Origin: Leptolyngbya sp. DLM2.Bin27
GTDB taxonomy: Bacteria; Cyanobacteriota; Cyanobacteriia; Phormidesmidales; Phormidesmidaceae
Assembly (NCBI GenBank): GCA_007694115.1
Contig: RECJ01000299.1
Span: 1 to 37,671 of the forward strand
Length of the DNA stretch: 37,671 nucleotides
Direction of reading: 5' to 3'
Of the stretch, positions 16,900 to 26,166 are shown in pieces (the stretch's first letter is position 1; each line of letters opens with the position of its first letter). The notes under the pieces were generated by a model that was not told where the DNA came from, made no database searches, and was given only the letters and a program-made list of their open reading frames with translations. A program made the translations under genes and the position numbers.

Positions 16900-17772
16900 T
16901 TAGGGGGCTTCAGTTTGATCGAATTGATCAAACCAGCTGGCCCAGACGGTGGTGCCGACAATCAAAGCCCCCCCCAACAGCGTGCGCAGGTTGGGGACTT
17001 CTCCCAGCAGCAGCACCGCTAGGCCAATGCCGTAGACCGGCTCTAGGGCGCTGATGACGCTGGCGGTTTGGGTGCGCAGCACCGCCAGACTCTCGATAAA
17101 CAATGTGTGGGCGACGGCTGTGCACAGTATGCCTAAAATTAGCAGCAGGCCAATTTCTCTGGGGCTGAGGGCCAGGCTAGCCAGTGGTGCGATCGCAAGC
17201 AAACTCACCCAGGCAAATAGGTTTTGGTAAAAGGCAATCGCCATGGCCGAATAGCGCTGCCGATACCCCCGGTTGAGCAGCTGCAACAGCGCAAACGACA
17301 GCCCCGACAGCAGCCCCCAGAACGCCCCCAGGGTGGTCGCCGACCCGAGGCGATAGTCGGGGATCACCAGGGCCACCCCAACGACGACAAGGAGTGCGAT
17401 CGCACCATCGCGCCATCGCCAGGGGGTTTTAAACAACAGCGGTTCTAACAGCGTCACAAACACCGGAAAGCTGGAAAAGGTCAGCAGCCCAATCGCCACC
17501 GTAGCCAGCTGAATGCTGTAAAAAAAACTTACCCAGTGACCGGCCAGCAGCAGGCCCAGCAGGGCCATACCGCCTAAATCGCTGGCCGATCTGGGGCGAA
17601 TGCTGGGTCGGCCCCAGGCGATCACCAGCCCCAGGGCTAGGGCGGCCAAGCCCGTGCGCCCCAGCACAATCACCGTGGCAGGCAGGGCCAAAAATTTGCC
17701 AAACAGCCCCGATAGGCCAAACAAAAAGACCGAGATATGAACCTGGATCAGCGCGGTTTTGGTAGAGGACAT
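16900..17772 (-). CDS. EamA/DMT-family transporter
   Basis: The 290-residue protein has ten predicted membrane helices in two repeated halves of five, each an EamA unit. The first half includes SGLFGKFLALPATVIVLGRTG; the second half ends with the characteristic SALEPVYGIGLAVLLLGE stretch, where the conserved Glu-Pro sits. DMT-superfamily members of this type export amino acids, nucleotides or other metabolites; direction and substrate cannot be inferred here. It is not closely linked to the 16.8-kb gene (103-base gap) and stands on its own ahead of it on the minus strand. ATG 17772 is the only plausible start. Confidence 0.9.
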   Translation of the reverse strand: MSSTKTALIQVHISVFLFGLSGLFGKFLALPATVIVLGRTGLAALALGLVIAWGRPSIRPRSASDLGGMALLGLLLAGHWVSFFYSIQLATVAIGLLTFSSFPVFVTLLEPLLFKTPWRWRDGAIALLVVVGVALVIPDYRLGSATTLGAFWGLLSGLSFALLQLLNRGYRQRYSAMAIAFYQNLFAWVSLLAIAPLASLALSPREIGLLLILGILCTAVAHTLFIESLAVLRTQTASVISALEPVYGIGLAVLLLGEVPNLRTLLGGALIVGTTVWASWFDQFDQTEAP

Positions 17773-17903
17773 AGGGTGAGGTCGGGAAAGACGAAGGCGA
17801 TTGCCGCATTGTAGGCAAGCCCAGCGGCTGAGGGCAGCGGCTCGATCGTCTGAGGATAATTAATTCTGTCAACGAAAATACCCCAGCCTTCTGCTTCCTC
17901 TCA

Positions 17904-17919
17904 AGGGCGCAGGCCCTGC
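17904..17919. repeat. Partial copy of the hairpin repeat seen at 2743-2775
   Basis: The 15-mer GGGCGCAGGCCCTGC (17905-17919) is identical to the centre of the 2743-2775 hairpin, but the flanks diverge (CCCCCTACC follows), so the long stem is not retained. Confidence 0.6.
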
Positions 17920-17987
17920 CCCCCTACCTTGGGTATCTGCTTGCCCAGCCACTCCCTCATATCCCTGCGGCTCACCCCATAGTCTGC

Positions 17988-19343
17988 CTACCGCATGGTT
18001 ACAAACTCCTCCGCAGAGCTGGGGTGAATGGCTACGGTGGCATCAAAGTCAGCCTTGGTGGCTCCCATTTTGACGGCGATCGCCACCCCCTGGATGATTT
18101 CAGCCGCATGCTCGCCTACCATATGCGCCCCGAGTACGCGATCCGTAGACTTCTGCACCACCAGCTTCATCAGGGTTTTGACCTTGATATCGGGCAGTGT
18201 GTAGTACATGGGCCGAAACCGAGAGCGGTAGACTTGAACCTCGTCAGCCCCAAATTTCTCGATGGCCTCAGCCTCGCTCAGGCCCACGGTGCTCATCTCG
18301 GGGGAGGTAAATACGGCGGTCGGAATGGTGTTGTAGTCCATCACGGTGGGCCGATCGCCAAACTCGGTGTCGGCCAAGCCCCGGCCTGCCTTCACCGCCA
18401 CCGGGGTCAGGTTGAGCCGATCGATCACATCACCGATGGCAAAAATGTGGGGCACAGTGGTGCGATGGTGGGCATCGACTGCGATCGCACCCTGTTTCAC
18501 CTCAACACCCGTGCGATCGAGCCCCAGACCATTCAAGTTGGGCTGCCGTCCTGTGGCTGCCAGGCTCACCACATCACAGCAAACGGTTGTTTCACTGTGC
18601 GGTGTGGCTACCCTCACCGTCACTCCATCGGCTGTCGGGGCGATCTCAATCTGCTCACTGCAATCAATGATGCTGATGCCCTGCTGCTGCATTGACCCGT
18701 GAATTTCGCTACGAAGCTCGTCGTCAAAGCCGCGCAAAATTTTGTCGCCGCGAATGATTTGAGTGACCTTAGTGCCCAGCCCGTGGAGAATGCAGGCAAA
18801 CTCACTGCCAATGTAGCCCCCGCCTATAATCACCATGTGCTTGGGCTGCTGAGGCAAATGGAAAATATCGTCGGAGGTGATGGCGTACTCAATCCCTGGA
18901 ATATTGTCGGGTCGGGTAGGTTGCCCCCCTACGGCCACTAAAATTTTGGCAGCGGTGACGGTAGTGTCGCCCACAGCTAGAGTGTGCTCGTCAACAAACC
19001 GGGCATATTGGCGAAAGAGCTGCACCCCTGATTTATCTAACAGAGATTGGTAAACGTCATTGAGACGGCTGACCTCAGCATTGACGGCATTCATCAGAGT
19101 GGGCCAGTGAAAGCTGCGATCGCCCAGGTTCCAGCCATAGCCTGCCGCCGCCTCAAATTGCTCTGGAAAGTGGGACGCGTAGACCATCAGCTTTTTGGGC
19201 ACACAGCCGCGATTGACGCAGGTACCCCCCAGCCGACCCGCTTCGGCCAGGCCAACCCTAGCCCCGTACTCCGCCGCTCGTCGCGCCGCTGCGATGCCCC
19301 CAGAGCCACCGCCAATTACAAACAGCTCAAAGTCGTAGGTCAT
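17988..19343 (-). CDS. gor: Glutathione-disulfide reductase
   Basis: The 451-residue flavoprotein has an N-terminal FAD site GGGSGGIAAARRAA and the redox disulfide GGTCVNRGCVPKK (about 40-52). It then has an NADPH-binding GGGYIGSEFA (about 173-182) with following VTQIIRGDKILRGFD, whose arginines read the 2'-phosphate. The second FAD segment is HIFAIGDV, and the C-terminal catalytic HPSSAEEFVTMR holds the His-Glu pair. It reduces GSSG with NADPH in the cytoplasm. The HPSSAEEF tail and the NADPH-type arginine pattern separate it from mercuric and dihydrolipoamide reductases. It is preceded by AAGGAAACG before ATG 19343. TenA is 60 bases upstream on the same strand. Confidence 0.95.
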   Translation of the reverse strand: MTYDFELFVIGGGSGGIAAARRAAEYGARVGLAEAGRLGGTCVNRGCVPKKLMVYASHFPEQFEAAAGYGWNLGDRSFHWPTLMNAVNAEVSRLNDVYQSLLDKSGVQLFRQYARFVDEHTLAVGDTTVTAAKILVAVGGQPTRPDNIPGIEYAITSDDIFHLPQQPKHMVIIGGGYIGSEFACILHGLGTKVTQIIRGDKILRGFDDELRSEIHGSMQQQGISIIDCSEQIEIAPTADGVTVRVATPHSETTVCCDVVSLAATGRQPNLNGLGLDRTGVEVKQGAIAVDAHHRTTVPHIFAIGDVIDRLNLTPVAVKAGRGLADTEFGDRPTVMDYNTIPTAVFTSPEMSTVGLSEAEAIEKFGADEVQVYRSRFRPMYYTLPDIKVKTLMKLVVQKSTDRVLGAHMVGEHAAEIIQGVAIAVKMGATKADFDATVAIHPSSAEEFVTMR

Positions 19344-19402
19344 CGTTTCCTTGGTTTTTATCTATGTCTATAGGATGAACCAAAGCGTTTTTTTAGGCAT
19401 CC

Positions 19403-20038
19403 TCAGTTGGGTACAGCTGTCGCCGTAAAGGCCATTTGCCAGAAGGCGGCCTCTAGCTCGGCCACCCGCAGAAAGGCCTGTTCTGCCCGGGCTTGGGCTG
19501 TATCATTGGCGACGGATAGCGCCGCATCGGCCTGGGCACCCAACAGATCGACATAGTCGGTGAAGCCAGGGTTGCCCCAGCGATCGGCAAATTCGGTGTA
19601 GGGCGGGGGCATGGGGCCAGGGATCTGCCAGCCCTGGTTGTAGGCGTACTCAATGGCCCACAGGGCGGTGGCCTGCACCGCATAGGGCTGGAGAGCTAGG
19701 CTGGCCATAAACTCGCAGTAACGCTGGCAGGTGGGCTGAGGTGGAGTTGCCAAATCTAGGTCGCGCTCGGCTGCTTTGGCCTCAAACCACAGTAGCTCGT
19801 CCTTGAGGGCACCCAGGCCCGCCAGCAGCACATCTATGTGGTCGTCGGGGGCCGTCCCCAGCACCCGCCCCACCATGCGAGTAAAGTCTTTGACGAATAG
19901 GTAATCTTGCACCAGCCAAGTGTTGAACTGAGCCGATTGCAGGCTGCCGCTGTGGCAGCCGGTTAAGAAGGGGTGGATGGTGGCCCCCTGCCAGGCAGCA
20001 GGATGCGTTTGCAGTAGCGATTGGCAGCTCAGGGCCAT
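19403..20038 (-). CDS. TenA/THI-4 family protein
   Basis: The 211-residue all-helical protein shows the TenA fold: HPFLTGCHSGSLQSAQFNTWLVQDYLFVKDFTRMVGRVL near the N-terminus, and the ALWAIEYAYNQGW helix (about 144-156), then a C-terminal ELEAAFWQMAF with a conserved Glu. In TenA_C enzymes a Cys nucleophile lies in the ALWAIEYAYNQGW helix; none is here, so this is the TenA_E type, which acts on aminopyrimidine salvage or has other roles. The cofactor or substrate is not predictable. GAGAGGA lies about 6 bases before ATG 20038. No other thiamine gene and no TPP riboswitch is seen in the window. Confidence 0.85.
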   Translation of the reverse strand: MALSCQSLLQTHPAAWQGATIHPFLTGCHSGSLQSAQFNTWLVQDYLFVKDFTRMVGRVLGTAPDDHIDVLLAGLGALKDELLWFEAKAAERDLDLATPPQPTCQRYCEFMASLALQPYAVQATALWAIEYAYNQGWQIPGPMPPPYTEFADRWGNPGFTDYVDLLGAQADAALSVANDTAQARAEQAFLRVAELEAAFWQMAFTATAVPN

Positions 20039-20116
20039 AAAAATCCTCTCTACAGCGACCGACCAGTGGGGCCGAGTTCACAACCTTGAAAAGGGTGGGG
20101 TTTGATGAAATACGAT

Positions 20117-21634
20117 TTAGGTGGTCACAGGTTCCTTAGCTTCAAACTTGAGCTTGGCCCGCTTAAAGGGCTCCGGAATTTCCACCGGATATTTGCCCGT
20201 AAAGCAGGCCGAGCAAAAGCTGCTCGGATCTTGGTAGGTCGCCTCCAGCATGCCTTCCCAGCTGAGGTAAGCCAATGAGTCAACGTCGATCTGCTTGGCA
20301 ATGTCGGCTAAAGATTTAGTCGCTGCGATCAGCTGGTCTTGGTTGTCGGTGTCAATGCCGTAAAAGCAGGGGTGGGTCACTGGCGGTGACGAAATTCGCA
20401 TGTGTACCTCGGTGGCCCCTGCATCTCGCAGCGCCTGCACGATCTTGCGGCTGGTGGTGCCCCGCACGATCGAGTCGTCGACGATGAGCACCCGCTTGCC
20501 CTCTAGCACGTCCTTGAGCGGGTTGAGCTTCATGCGAATGCCCACCTCCCGCATTGACTGGGTAGGCTGAATAAAGGTGCGTCCCACGTAGCGGTTTTTG
20601 ATCAGCCCCTCCGCGTAGGGAATCTTCGACTGCTGTGAAAAGCCAATGGCCGCCGGCACCCCAGAGTCGGGTACCGCCATCACCAAATCCACATCGGCGG
20701 GCGATTCTTTGGCCAGCCGGTGGCCCAGGCGACGGCGGTAGCTGTAGAGGCTCTCGTCGTTGACAATGCTGTCGGGCCGAGAGAAGTAAATCATCTCAAA
20801 TACGCAGAGCTTGCGCTCGGTGGCCTCCGCCCACTGGTGGGAGACGATGCCCTCGGGGGTAATCCACACCAGCTCGCCGGGTTCGATGTCGCGCACGTAG
20901 GTCGCCCCGATGATGTCGAGGGCACAGGTTTCTGAGGCCAGCACATACTGGGCAGGTTGCCCGACCTCGGGCATCTCGTTGCCCAGCACCCCCAGCACTA
21001 GGGGGCGAATGCCCTGCTGGTCACGGGCCCCGAGAATGCCCCCAGGGGTGCCAATCACCAGGCTAAAAGCCCCATAGCAGCGGTTAAAGGCGGTTTCGGC
21101 GGCCTGCACCCAGTCGGCCCCATCGTTGACCGCTTCGGCCAGGGCAAAGGCAATCATCTCAGAGTCGGTGGTGGTGATCAGATCGTGGTTGCGGTCGATC
21201 AACTCTTCGCGCAGATCGTTGGCATTGACCAGGTTGCCGTTGTGGGCCAGGGCTAACTCACCCAGGCGGGTGGGCACTACGGCGGGCTGGGCGTTGCACA
21301 CCAGACTTGACCCGGTGGTCGAGTAGCGGGTATGGCCGACGGCAATGTGCCCGGTGAGGCCTTTGAGAATTTGGTCATCAAACACCTGGGAAACTAAGCC
21401 CATGTGTTTGTAGCAGTGGCTGCCCGAGGCATCAAAGGTGGCAATGCCCGCCGACTCTTGGCCCCGATGCTGCAGGGCAAATAGACCGAAGTAAGCCAAT
21501 CGTGCCACCTCTTCATCGGGGGCGTAGAGGCCAAAGATGCCGCAGGCTTCTTCTGGCTTGTCGGGGCGATCTAGCTGATCGCCCGCCTCAAGCTCAAAGG
21601 ACTCGTCGAGGAAAGATTCAGAGGGGAACGTCAT
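20117..21634 (-). CDS. purF: Amidophosphoribosyltransferase (purine synthesis, first step)
   Basis: The 505-residue protein has a 30-residue leader before CGIFGLYAPD, so the catalytic N-terminal Cys (Cys31) would be exposed by propeptide removal as in Bacillus PurF. The glutaminase (Ntn) domain follows with LFALQHRGQESAGI and HNGNLVN. The PRPP-binding loop VLIVDDSIVRGTTSRK is near residue 370. Cysteines at CVFEM, THPCFYG and CSACF are placed to ligate the 4Fe-4S cluster of the Bacillus-type enzyme. The reaction is PRPP plus glutamine to phosphoribosylamine. It follows purL on the same strand, separated by a gap with a small ORF. ATG 21634 fits the family length. Confidence 0.97.
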   Translation of the reverse strand: MTFPSESFLDESFELEAGDQLDRPDKPEEACGIFGLYAPDEEVARLAYFGLFALQHRGQESAGIATFDASGSHCYKHMGLVSQVFDDQILKGLTGHIAVGHTRYSTTGSSLVCNAQPAVVPTRLGELALAHNGNLVNANDLREELIDRNHDLITTTDSEMIAFALAEAVNDGADWVQAAETAFNRCYGAFSLVIGTPGGILGARDQQGIRPLVLGVLGNEMPEVGQPAQYVLASETCALDIIGATYVRDIEPGELVWITPEGIVSHQWAEATERKLCVFEMIYFSRPDSIVNDESLYSYRRRLGHRLAKESPADVDLVMAVPDSGVPAAIGFSQQSKIPYAEGLIKNRYVGRTFIQPTQSMREVGIRMKLNPLKDVLEGKRVLIVDDSIVRGTTSRKIVQALRDAGATEVHMRISSPPVTHPCFYGIDTDNQDQLIAATKSLADIAKQIDVDSLAYLSWEGMLEATYQDPSSFCSACFTGKYPVEIPEPFKRAKLKFEAKEPVTT

Positions 21635-21681
21635 TGGTGGTGCAGGGTGGCTTTAGGAACGCAATGGCAGAGGAGCGGAGT

Positions 21682-21846
21682 CTAAACCTCATCCAAGTCC
21701 AGAATTAAAGTTTTGCCTGTGGGAACGTTACCGATCCCAAGCTGGACTTGATCGATCAACACATCTAGCACGACACATGTGACAGCCGCATTTTGCAGCA
21801 ATGCGTGCCCAGCTTCATCATAGGGTGGGGGTTCTAGAAACTGCAT
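21682..21846 (-). CDS. Small 54-codon ORF between purL and purF
   Basis: Minus-strand ATG 21846 to TAG 21682 encodes 54 residues, MQFLEPPPYDEAGHALLQNA followed by AVTCVVLDVLIDQVQLG and an acidic end, LILDLDEV. An in-frame stop lies three codons before the ATG, so it is not a longer gene fragment. The pattern of alternating hydrophobic residues suggests a compact alpha/beta unit. The upstream sequence lacks a good ribosome site; instead an 8-codon mini-ORF (21872-21846), preceded by AAGGA, stops at TAA overlapping this ATG (TAATG), which could couple translation. No homologue is known to me, so I assign no function. It would be read with the purine genes. Confidence 0.5.
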   Translation of the reverse strand: MQFLEPPPYDEAGHALLQNAAVTCVVLDVLIDQVQLGIGNVPTGKTLILDLDEV

Positions 21847-21957
21847 TAAAAACTACCGAACTGCTTCGGCATATTTAATGATTCCTTAACATACGAGCCA
21901 TCATAGCATCCTGCCGCTTTCCCCAGGCGCGGGGGGAGATACGCTTTCAGGGCTACC

Positions 21958-24342
21958 TTAACTATCTCCGACCAGCTTGCGCGCGATCGCACCAGACCAA
22001 GTCTCTGCCAACTCAGCTACAGCCTCTGCCATCACCGCCTGACCAGCCTGGGTGGTTACAGTCAGTTCATTCCCCTGGACGTTGCCCAGTCGCTGCCAGG
22101 CCTCAGCCAGCTCACGGCTGAGGTATGCCTCCCACGCTGCCTGGTGCTCACGGCTCACCGAGACCACAATCCGCGCCCCGCCCTCGCCAAACAGCAGCCG
22201 ATCCCACCGCTGGTCGACCTGGACCGCTGTCAGGGGCAGTTGAATCATCGCCCCCAGTTGGCCGCTGATGCAGGATTCTGCTAGGGCCACGGCTAGGCCG
22301 CCCTCGGCGCAGTCGTGGGCCGATCGCACCCAGCCCTGGGCAATACCGTGGCGGCAGGCGGCCTGTACCTGCTTTTCTAGAGCCATGTCGATCGCCGGGG
22401 GCTGCCCGGTTGCCAGCCCGTGGATCGCCGCCAAATACTCTGAGCCGCCCAGGGTGACCAGGGGATTGCCCTCCACCGCTGCTGTTCCCGTCTGCGCTAT
22501 GGTTACGCCCAACAGATAGATCAAGTCGCCCGCTTGCTGCCAGCCCTGGCCGCAGGTGCGGCTGAGGTCGTCGATTAGCCCCACCATGCCCACTACGGGG
22601 GTGGGGTAGATCGGCTGGGGGCGGCCCTGGCTATCGACGGTTTCGTTGTAGAGCGAGACGTTGCCACCGGTCACCGGGGTCTCAAACTCGCGGCAGGCGT
22701 CGGCCAGGCCCCGGCAGGCGTTGGCCAGCTGCCAGTAGCCAACGGGTTTCTCGGGGCTGCCAAAGTTGAGGTTGTCGGTCACCGCCAGGGGCATTGCCCC
22801 CACGCAGCTGAGGTTGCGGGCAGCTTCGGCGACGGCGGCTTTAGCGCCTTCGTAGGGGTTCAAGTACACGTAGCGGGCGTTGCAGTCGACGGTGGCGGCT
22901 AGCCCCCGCGCCACGGCTCCGGGCTGGTAGCCCGGCACCGACTCCTGGGGCCGCAGGCGAATTACGGCGGCGTCGCCCTGGCCGGGGCGCTGCACGGTGT
23001 TGTTTTGCACCTGGTGGTCATACTGGCGGTAGACCCAGGCTTTCGATGCGATCGTGGGCTGGGCCAGCAGTCGGTGGAGAATCCCGGTCCAGGACGTATC
23101 TCCTGTGTCAGGCAACGTTATCCCTGCCATGGAGCAGGCAGGCAGGCTGGCTTCACGCCAGGCCCAGGCTTTTTGGGCATAGTCCGGCGGTTCACTCAGC
23201 AGGTCGCGATGGTAGATGGGGGTATTTTCCGACAGGGCCAGGGCCGGAATTTCGGCGGCCACCTCGCCCTGGAAGAGAATCCGCACGATGGGCTCGGCGA
23301 TCACGGTGCCAGCCACCACGGCATGGAGACCCCAGCGCTCAAAGATTTCGATCACCTCGGCTTCGCGGCCCTTAGCGGCCACAAACAGCATTCGCTCCTG
23401 GGACTCAGACAGCAGGTACTCGTAGGGCACCATGCCGGTCTCGCGCACCGGAATCAGGTCTAGATCTAGCTCAATGCCGACGCCGCCCTTGGCGGCCATC
23501 TCGGCGGTGGAGCAAGTGAGGCCCGCCGCCCCCATGTCTTGGGCGGCGACGATCGCCCCGGTCTTAAAGGCTTCTAGACAGGCTTCCACCAAAGATTTTT
23601 CCAGAAAGGGATCGCCCACCTGCACGGCAGGGCGATCTTGCTCAGACTCATCGGTGAGTTCGGCGCTGGCAAAGCTGGCCCCGCCCATGCCGTCGCGCCC
23701 GGTGGTCGAGCCGACGTAGACCACCGGGTTGCCTAGACCCGCTGCACCAGATTTGACGATTTCATCGGTTTCCATAATGCCAATCGCCATGGCATTGACC
23801 AGGGGGTTGCCGTTGTAGGCGGCGTCAAAGTAGACCTCGCCACCCACGGTGGGTACCCCAAAGCAGTTGCCGTAGTGGGCGATGCCCGACACCACCCCCT
23901 GGCACAGGCGACGGGTGCGGCTGTCGGCTAGATCGCCAAACCGCAGGGAGTTGAGCACGGCAATGGGCCGCGCCCCCATGGTGAAGATATCGCGCAAAAT
24001 GCCCCCCACCCCGGTGGCGGCTCCCTGAAACGGCTCTACCGCCGAGGGGTGATTGTGGGACTCAATTTTGAAGGCCACCCGCAGACCGTCGCCCGCGTCA
24101 ATCACGCCGGCGTTTTCCCCTGGCCCCACCAGCACGCGCGGCCCCTCGGTGGGGAACTGTTTGAGTAAGGGGCGCGAATTTTTGTAGCAGCAGTGCTCTG
24201 ACCACATCACCCCAAACATGCCCAGCTCGGCCCGGTTGGGATGGCGGCCCAGGCGCTGCACAATGTCGTCGTACTCCTCAGGTTTGATGCCCTCGGCGGC
24301 AATCTCGGCGGGGCTGAAGGGGGCGGTAGAAAAGGCTGTCAT
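21958..24342 (-). CDS. purL: Phosphoribosylformylglycinamidine synthase subunit PurL (small type)
   Basis: The 794-residue protein is the two-module AIRS-like synthetase typical of small PurL, which works with separate PurQ and PurS. Signatures include [20 protein letters not shown], the ATP/FGAR loop [20 protein letters not shown] (about 110-130), [18 protein letters not shown], and the second-half [12 protein letters not shown] and [14 protein letters not shown]. It performs the fourth purine step, FGAR plus glutamine-derived ammonia plus ATP to FGAM. PurQ and PurS are not in the window. ATG 24342 is a good start. The purL-purF order is common in bacteria. Confidence 0.97.
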   Translation of the reverse strand: MTAFSTAPFSPAEIAAEGIKPEEYDDIVQRLGRHPNRAELGMFGVMWSEHCCYKNSRPLLKQFPTEGPRVLVGPGENAGVIDAGDGLRVAFKIESHNHPSAVEPFQGAATGVGGILRDIFTMGARPIAVLNSLRFGDLADSRTRRLCQGVVSGIAHYGNCFGVPTVGGEVYFDAAYNGNPLVNAMAIGIMETDEIVKSGAAGLGNPVVYVGSTTGRDGMGGASFASAELTDESEQDRPAVQVGDPFLEKSLVEACLEAFKTGAIVAAQDMGAAGLTCSTAEMAAKGGVGIELDLDLIPVRETGMVPYEYLLSESQERMLFVAAKGREAEVIEIFERWGLHAVVAGTVIAEPIVRILFQGEVAAEIPALALSENTPIYHRDLLSEPPDYAQKAWAWREASLPACSMAGITLPDTGDTSWTGILHRLLAQPTIASKAWVYRQYDHQVQNNTVQRPGQGDAAVIRLRPQESVPGYQPGAVARGLAATVDCNARYVYLNPYEGAKAAVAEAARNLSCVGAMPLAVTDNLNFGSPEKPVGYWQLANACRGLADACREFETPVTGGNVSLYNETVDSQGRPQPIYPTPVVGMVGLIDDLSRTCGQGWQQAGDLIYLLGVTIAQTGTAAVEGNPLVTLGGSEYLAAIHGLATGQPPAIDMALEKQVQAACRHGIAQGWVRSAHDCAEGGLAVALAESCISGQLGAMIQLPLTAVQVDQRWDRLLFGEGGARIVVSVSREHQAAWEAYLSRELAEAWQRLGNVQGNELTVTTQAGQAVMAEAVAELAETWSGAIARKLVGDS

Positions 24343-24406
24343 GCGGTTGCTGGGGGAAGTTGCCTACCGATCTTATCCCCATTGGGGAATTTAGATTTTG
24401 GATTGC

Positions 24407-24913
24407 CTACTCACAAACCGCAAACTCGGGTCGATACCGCACCAGCCCCTGACACCCCGCCAAGGCCCCAGGCTGGAGTTCGAGCACCCGAAAGGCCCCG
24501 TCGGGTACGGTGTATTCACAGGTCAGCGCTTTGGCTTGGGCGGGTACAAAGCCAAAGCGCCCGTAGTAGCTGGGGTCACCCAGCACTACCACCGCCTTGG
24601 CCCCCATTTGGGCAGAGAGCGTCAACCCCTGACGAATCAGCTGGGAGCCAAGGCCTTGGCGCTGGAATGCTGGCAGCACCGCTAGGGGAGCCAAGCCCAG
24701 CAGCAGGGTATCCTCTGCCTGGGTTACTGCCACCGTAACGGGGCTGAAGAAAATGTGGCCCACGATCGCATGCTCTGCCACCGCCACCAGAGAGAGGGTA
24801 TGGGGCAACCCTCGCAGCTGATCCACTAGATCGGCTTCGTTGGCTCGACCAAAGGCGATCGCATTGACCCGGTGAATCGCCTCACTATCTCCCGGCTGCT
24901 CGGCTCGAATCAT
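24407..24913 (-). CDS. GNAT-family N-acetyltransferase
   Basis: The 168-residue GNAT protein begins MIRAEQPGDSEAIHRVNAIAFGRANEADLVD and contains the acetyl-CoA pyrophosphate loop LPAFQRQGLGSQLI (about 79-92), then VVVLGDPSYYGRFGFVPAQAK. The 'GDPSYYGRFGF' stretch is typical of the YhbS-like GNAT group. Substrate is unknown; small molecules and proteins are both possible. Its ATG (24911-24913) shares the A of the TAA stop of the FHA-cyclase gene (TAATG), so translation should be coupled to the cyclase, which is an unusual pairing for this family. Confidence 0.85.
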   Translation of the reverse strand: MIRAEQPGDSEAIHRVNAIAFGRANEADLVDQLRGLPHTLSLVAVAEHAIVGHIFFSPVTVAVTQAEDTLLLGLAPLAVLPAFQRQGLGSQLIRQGLTLSAQMGAKAVVVLGDPSYYGRFGFVPAQAKALTCEYTVPDGAFRVLELQPGALAGCQGLVRYRPEFAVCE

Positions 24914-25899
24914 TAGGAGTATTCGGCCAAGAACTGGTTTAAGTCGGTGAATGTGCCAGCGTAGGTCGTGATCAGGTCATCATAGCCCTTGAGGTCGACA
25001 GCGAAGCGCTTAAAGCCCTGGGCATCGACACCAGCCTTTTGCAGGCAATTAAAAGTGGTTTCGCCCATAGCGATGTCTAGCCCCAGCTGTTTGGTCGATG
25101 ACTCTAGGCGAAAAGCCGAGTTGACGGTGTCGCCGAGGGCCGTATAGTCGGGGCGGTCGCTGCTGCCAGTGTTGCCCACCATGGCATAACCCGTGTTGAT
25201 GCCAGCGCCAATCCGGAGGGGAAAGGGCAGCGGGAACTGCTCGTGAAGCTGACTGGTCATCTCAGCTAGGGTGCTCACCGCCTGCAAAATTCGCACCATT
25301 CCGGCTTGATCTGCACCTTCTTCACCGTGAATCCACACGGCCATGACCGCGTCGCCAATATATTTGTCAACCCAGCTGCCGTACTGGCCAATAATTTCTC
25401 CGGCCCGGCGAAACCAGGTGCCAATGGCTTCGGAGTGAACCTGTTCGTCGGTTTGACGGGTCATAACTGTAAAGTCGCGAATGTCGACCACCATGACCGA
25501 GATCAGCTGCCGTATGTGCAGCATGACGGTGGCCGTAGAGTCTTGGCCGGGGGCACTGCCAAGGGCCGCATCTGCCGCCATGCAGGTATCAACTGGCGAG
25601 AAAAATTGCAGTTCGGTCTGACCAAAGGTGAGCAAGTCGCCATCGGTCAATACGATGGGCACACTCACCCGCCGTCCGTTGATGAAGGTGCCATTGCGAC
25701 TGCCTAGATCAATCAGATAAAACCTGCCGTTATCGGTGACCTGAAGCATGGCGTGGTTGCGCGAGATCCACCGATCGGGAAGCACAAAATTGTTGTCATC
25801 GCCGCGACCCACTGTCCAATAGTTGCCGCCGACCAAGGAAAGCTGGCGGTCGCCGGAACCTGTTCTAAGCGCAAGGTAGGGACCAGAGGAAAAATTCAC
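24913..25899 (-). CDS. FHA domain-class III adenylate cyclase
   Basis: The 328-residue protein has an FHA domain (about 23-100; VGRGDDNNFVLPDRWISRNHA, then DLGSRNGTFING), which binds phosphothreonine. A class III nucleotide cyclase domain follows (about 133-315). Metal-binding aspartates are Asp139 (VVDIRDFT) and Asp183 (DKYIGDAVMAV). Lys179 and Thr253 (DYTALGD) form the adenine-recognising pair seen in cyanobacterial CyaC-type cyclases, and Asn260 and Arg264 complete the active site. It should make cAMP in response to a phosphorylated partner protein. No transmembrane segment is present. The downstream GNAT gene overlaps by one base. Confidence 0.92.
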   Translation of the reverse strand: MNFSSGPYLALRTGSGDRQLSLVGGNYWTVGRGDDNNFVLPDRWISRNHAMLQVTDNGRFYLIDLGSRNGTFINGRRVSVPIVLTDGDLLTFGQTELQFFSPVDTCMAADAALGSAPGQDSTATVMLHIRQLISVMVVDIRDFTVMTRQTDEQVHSEAIGTWFRRAGEIIGQYGSWVDKYIGDAVMAVWIHGEEGADQAGMVRILQAVSTLAEMTSQLHEQFPLPFPLRIGAGINTGYAMVGNTGSSDRPDYTALGDTVNSAFRLESSTKQLGLDIAMGETTFNCLQKAGVDAQGFKRFAVDLKGYDDLITTYAGTFTDLNQFLAEYS

Positions 25900-26058
25900 G
25901 ACGGTATATCTAGGGCACAGCTTGAAGCGGTAGGGCGTGAATGTCTCTCAGCTAGGGCACAGTTGCCCCAGGCAGCCCCAATTTTTCCCTAACCTGCATT
26001 TATTATGCCAGAGATGCCATCTCCCTGATCTATTTAGTGCTTTGTCAAGCTTTGATTT

Positions 26059-26135
26059 GTAGGTTGGGTGGAGCGCCAGCGGAACCGAACAAAGGCTTGC
26101 GGCTGTTGGGTTTCACTTCGTTGCACCCAACCTAC
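26059..26135. repeat. 77-bp dispersed repeat with 12-bp perfect terminal inverted repeats
   Basis: GTAGGTTGGGTG (26059-26070) and its exact reverse complement (26124-26135) bound a short interior that includes TGTTGGGTTTCACTTCG. This wording closely matches the GTAGGTTGGGTT...AACCCAACCTAC element scattered through many cyanobacterial genomes. It sits between the FHA-cyclase 5' side and the 3' end of the DUF3120 gene and carries no frame. Confidence 0.8.
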
Positions 26136-26166
26136 GCCAACCCTGATTTTTAAGTTTGACGTTGAA

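Noticed and set aside
20039..20116. Looked for a TPP riboswitch around the TenA gene.
   Set aside because: No conserved thi-box sequence is visible near the 5' end of the TenA gene.
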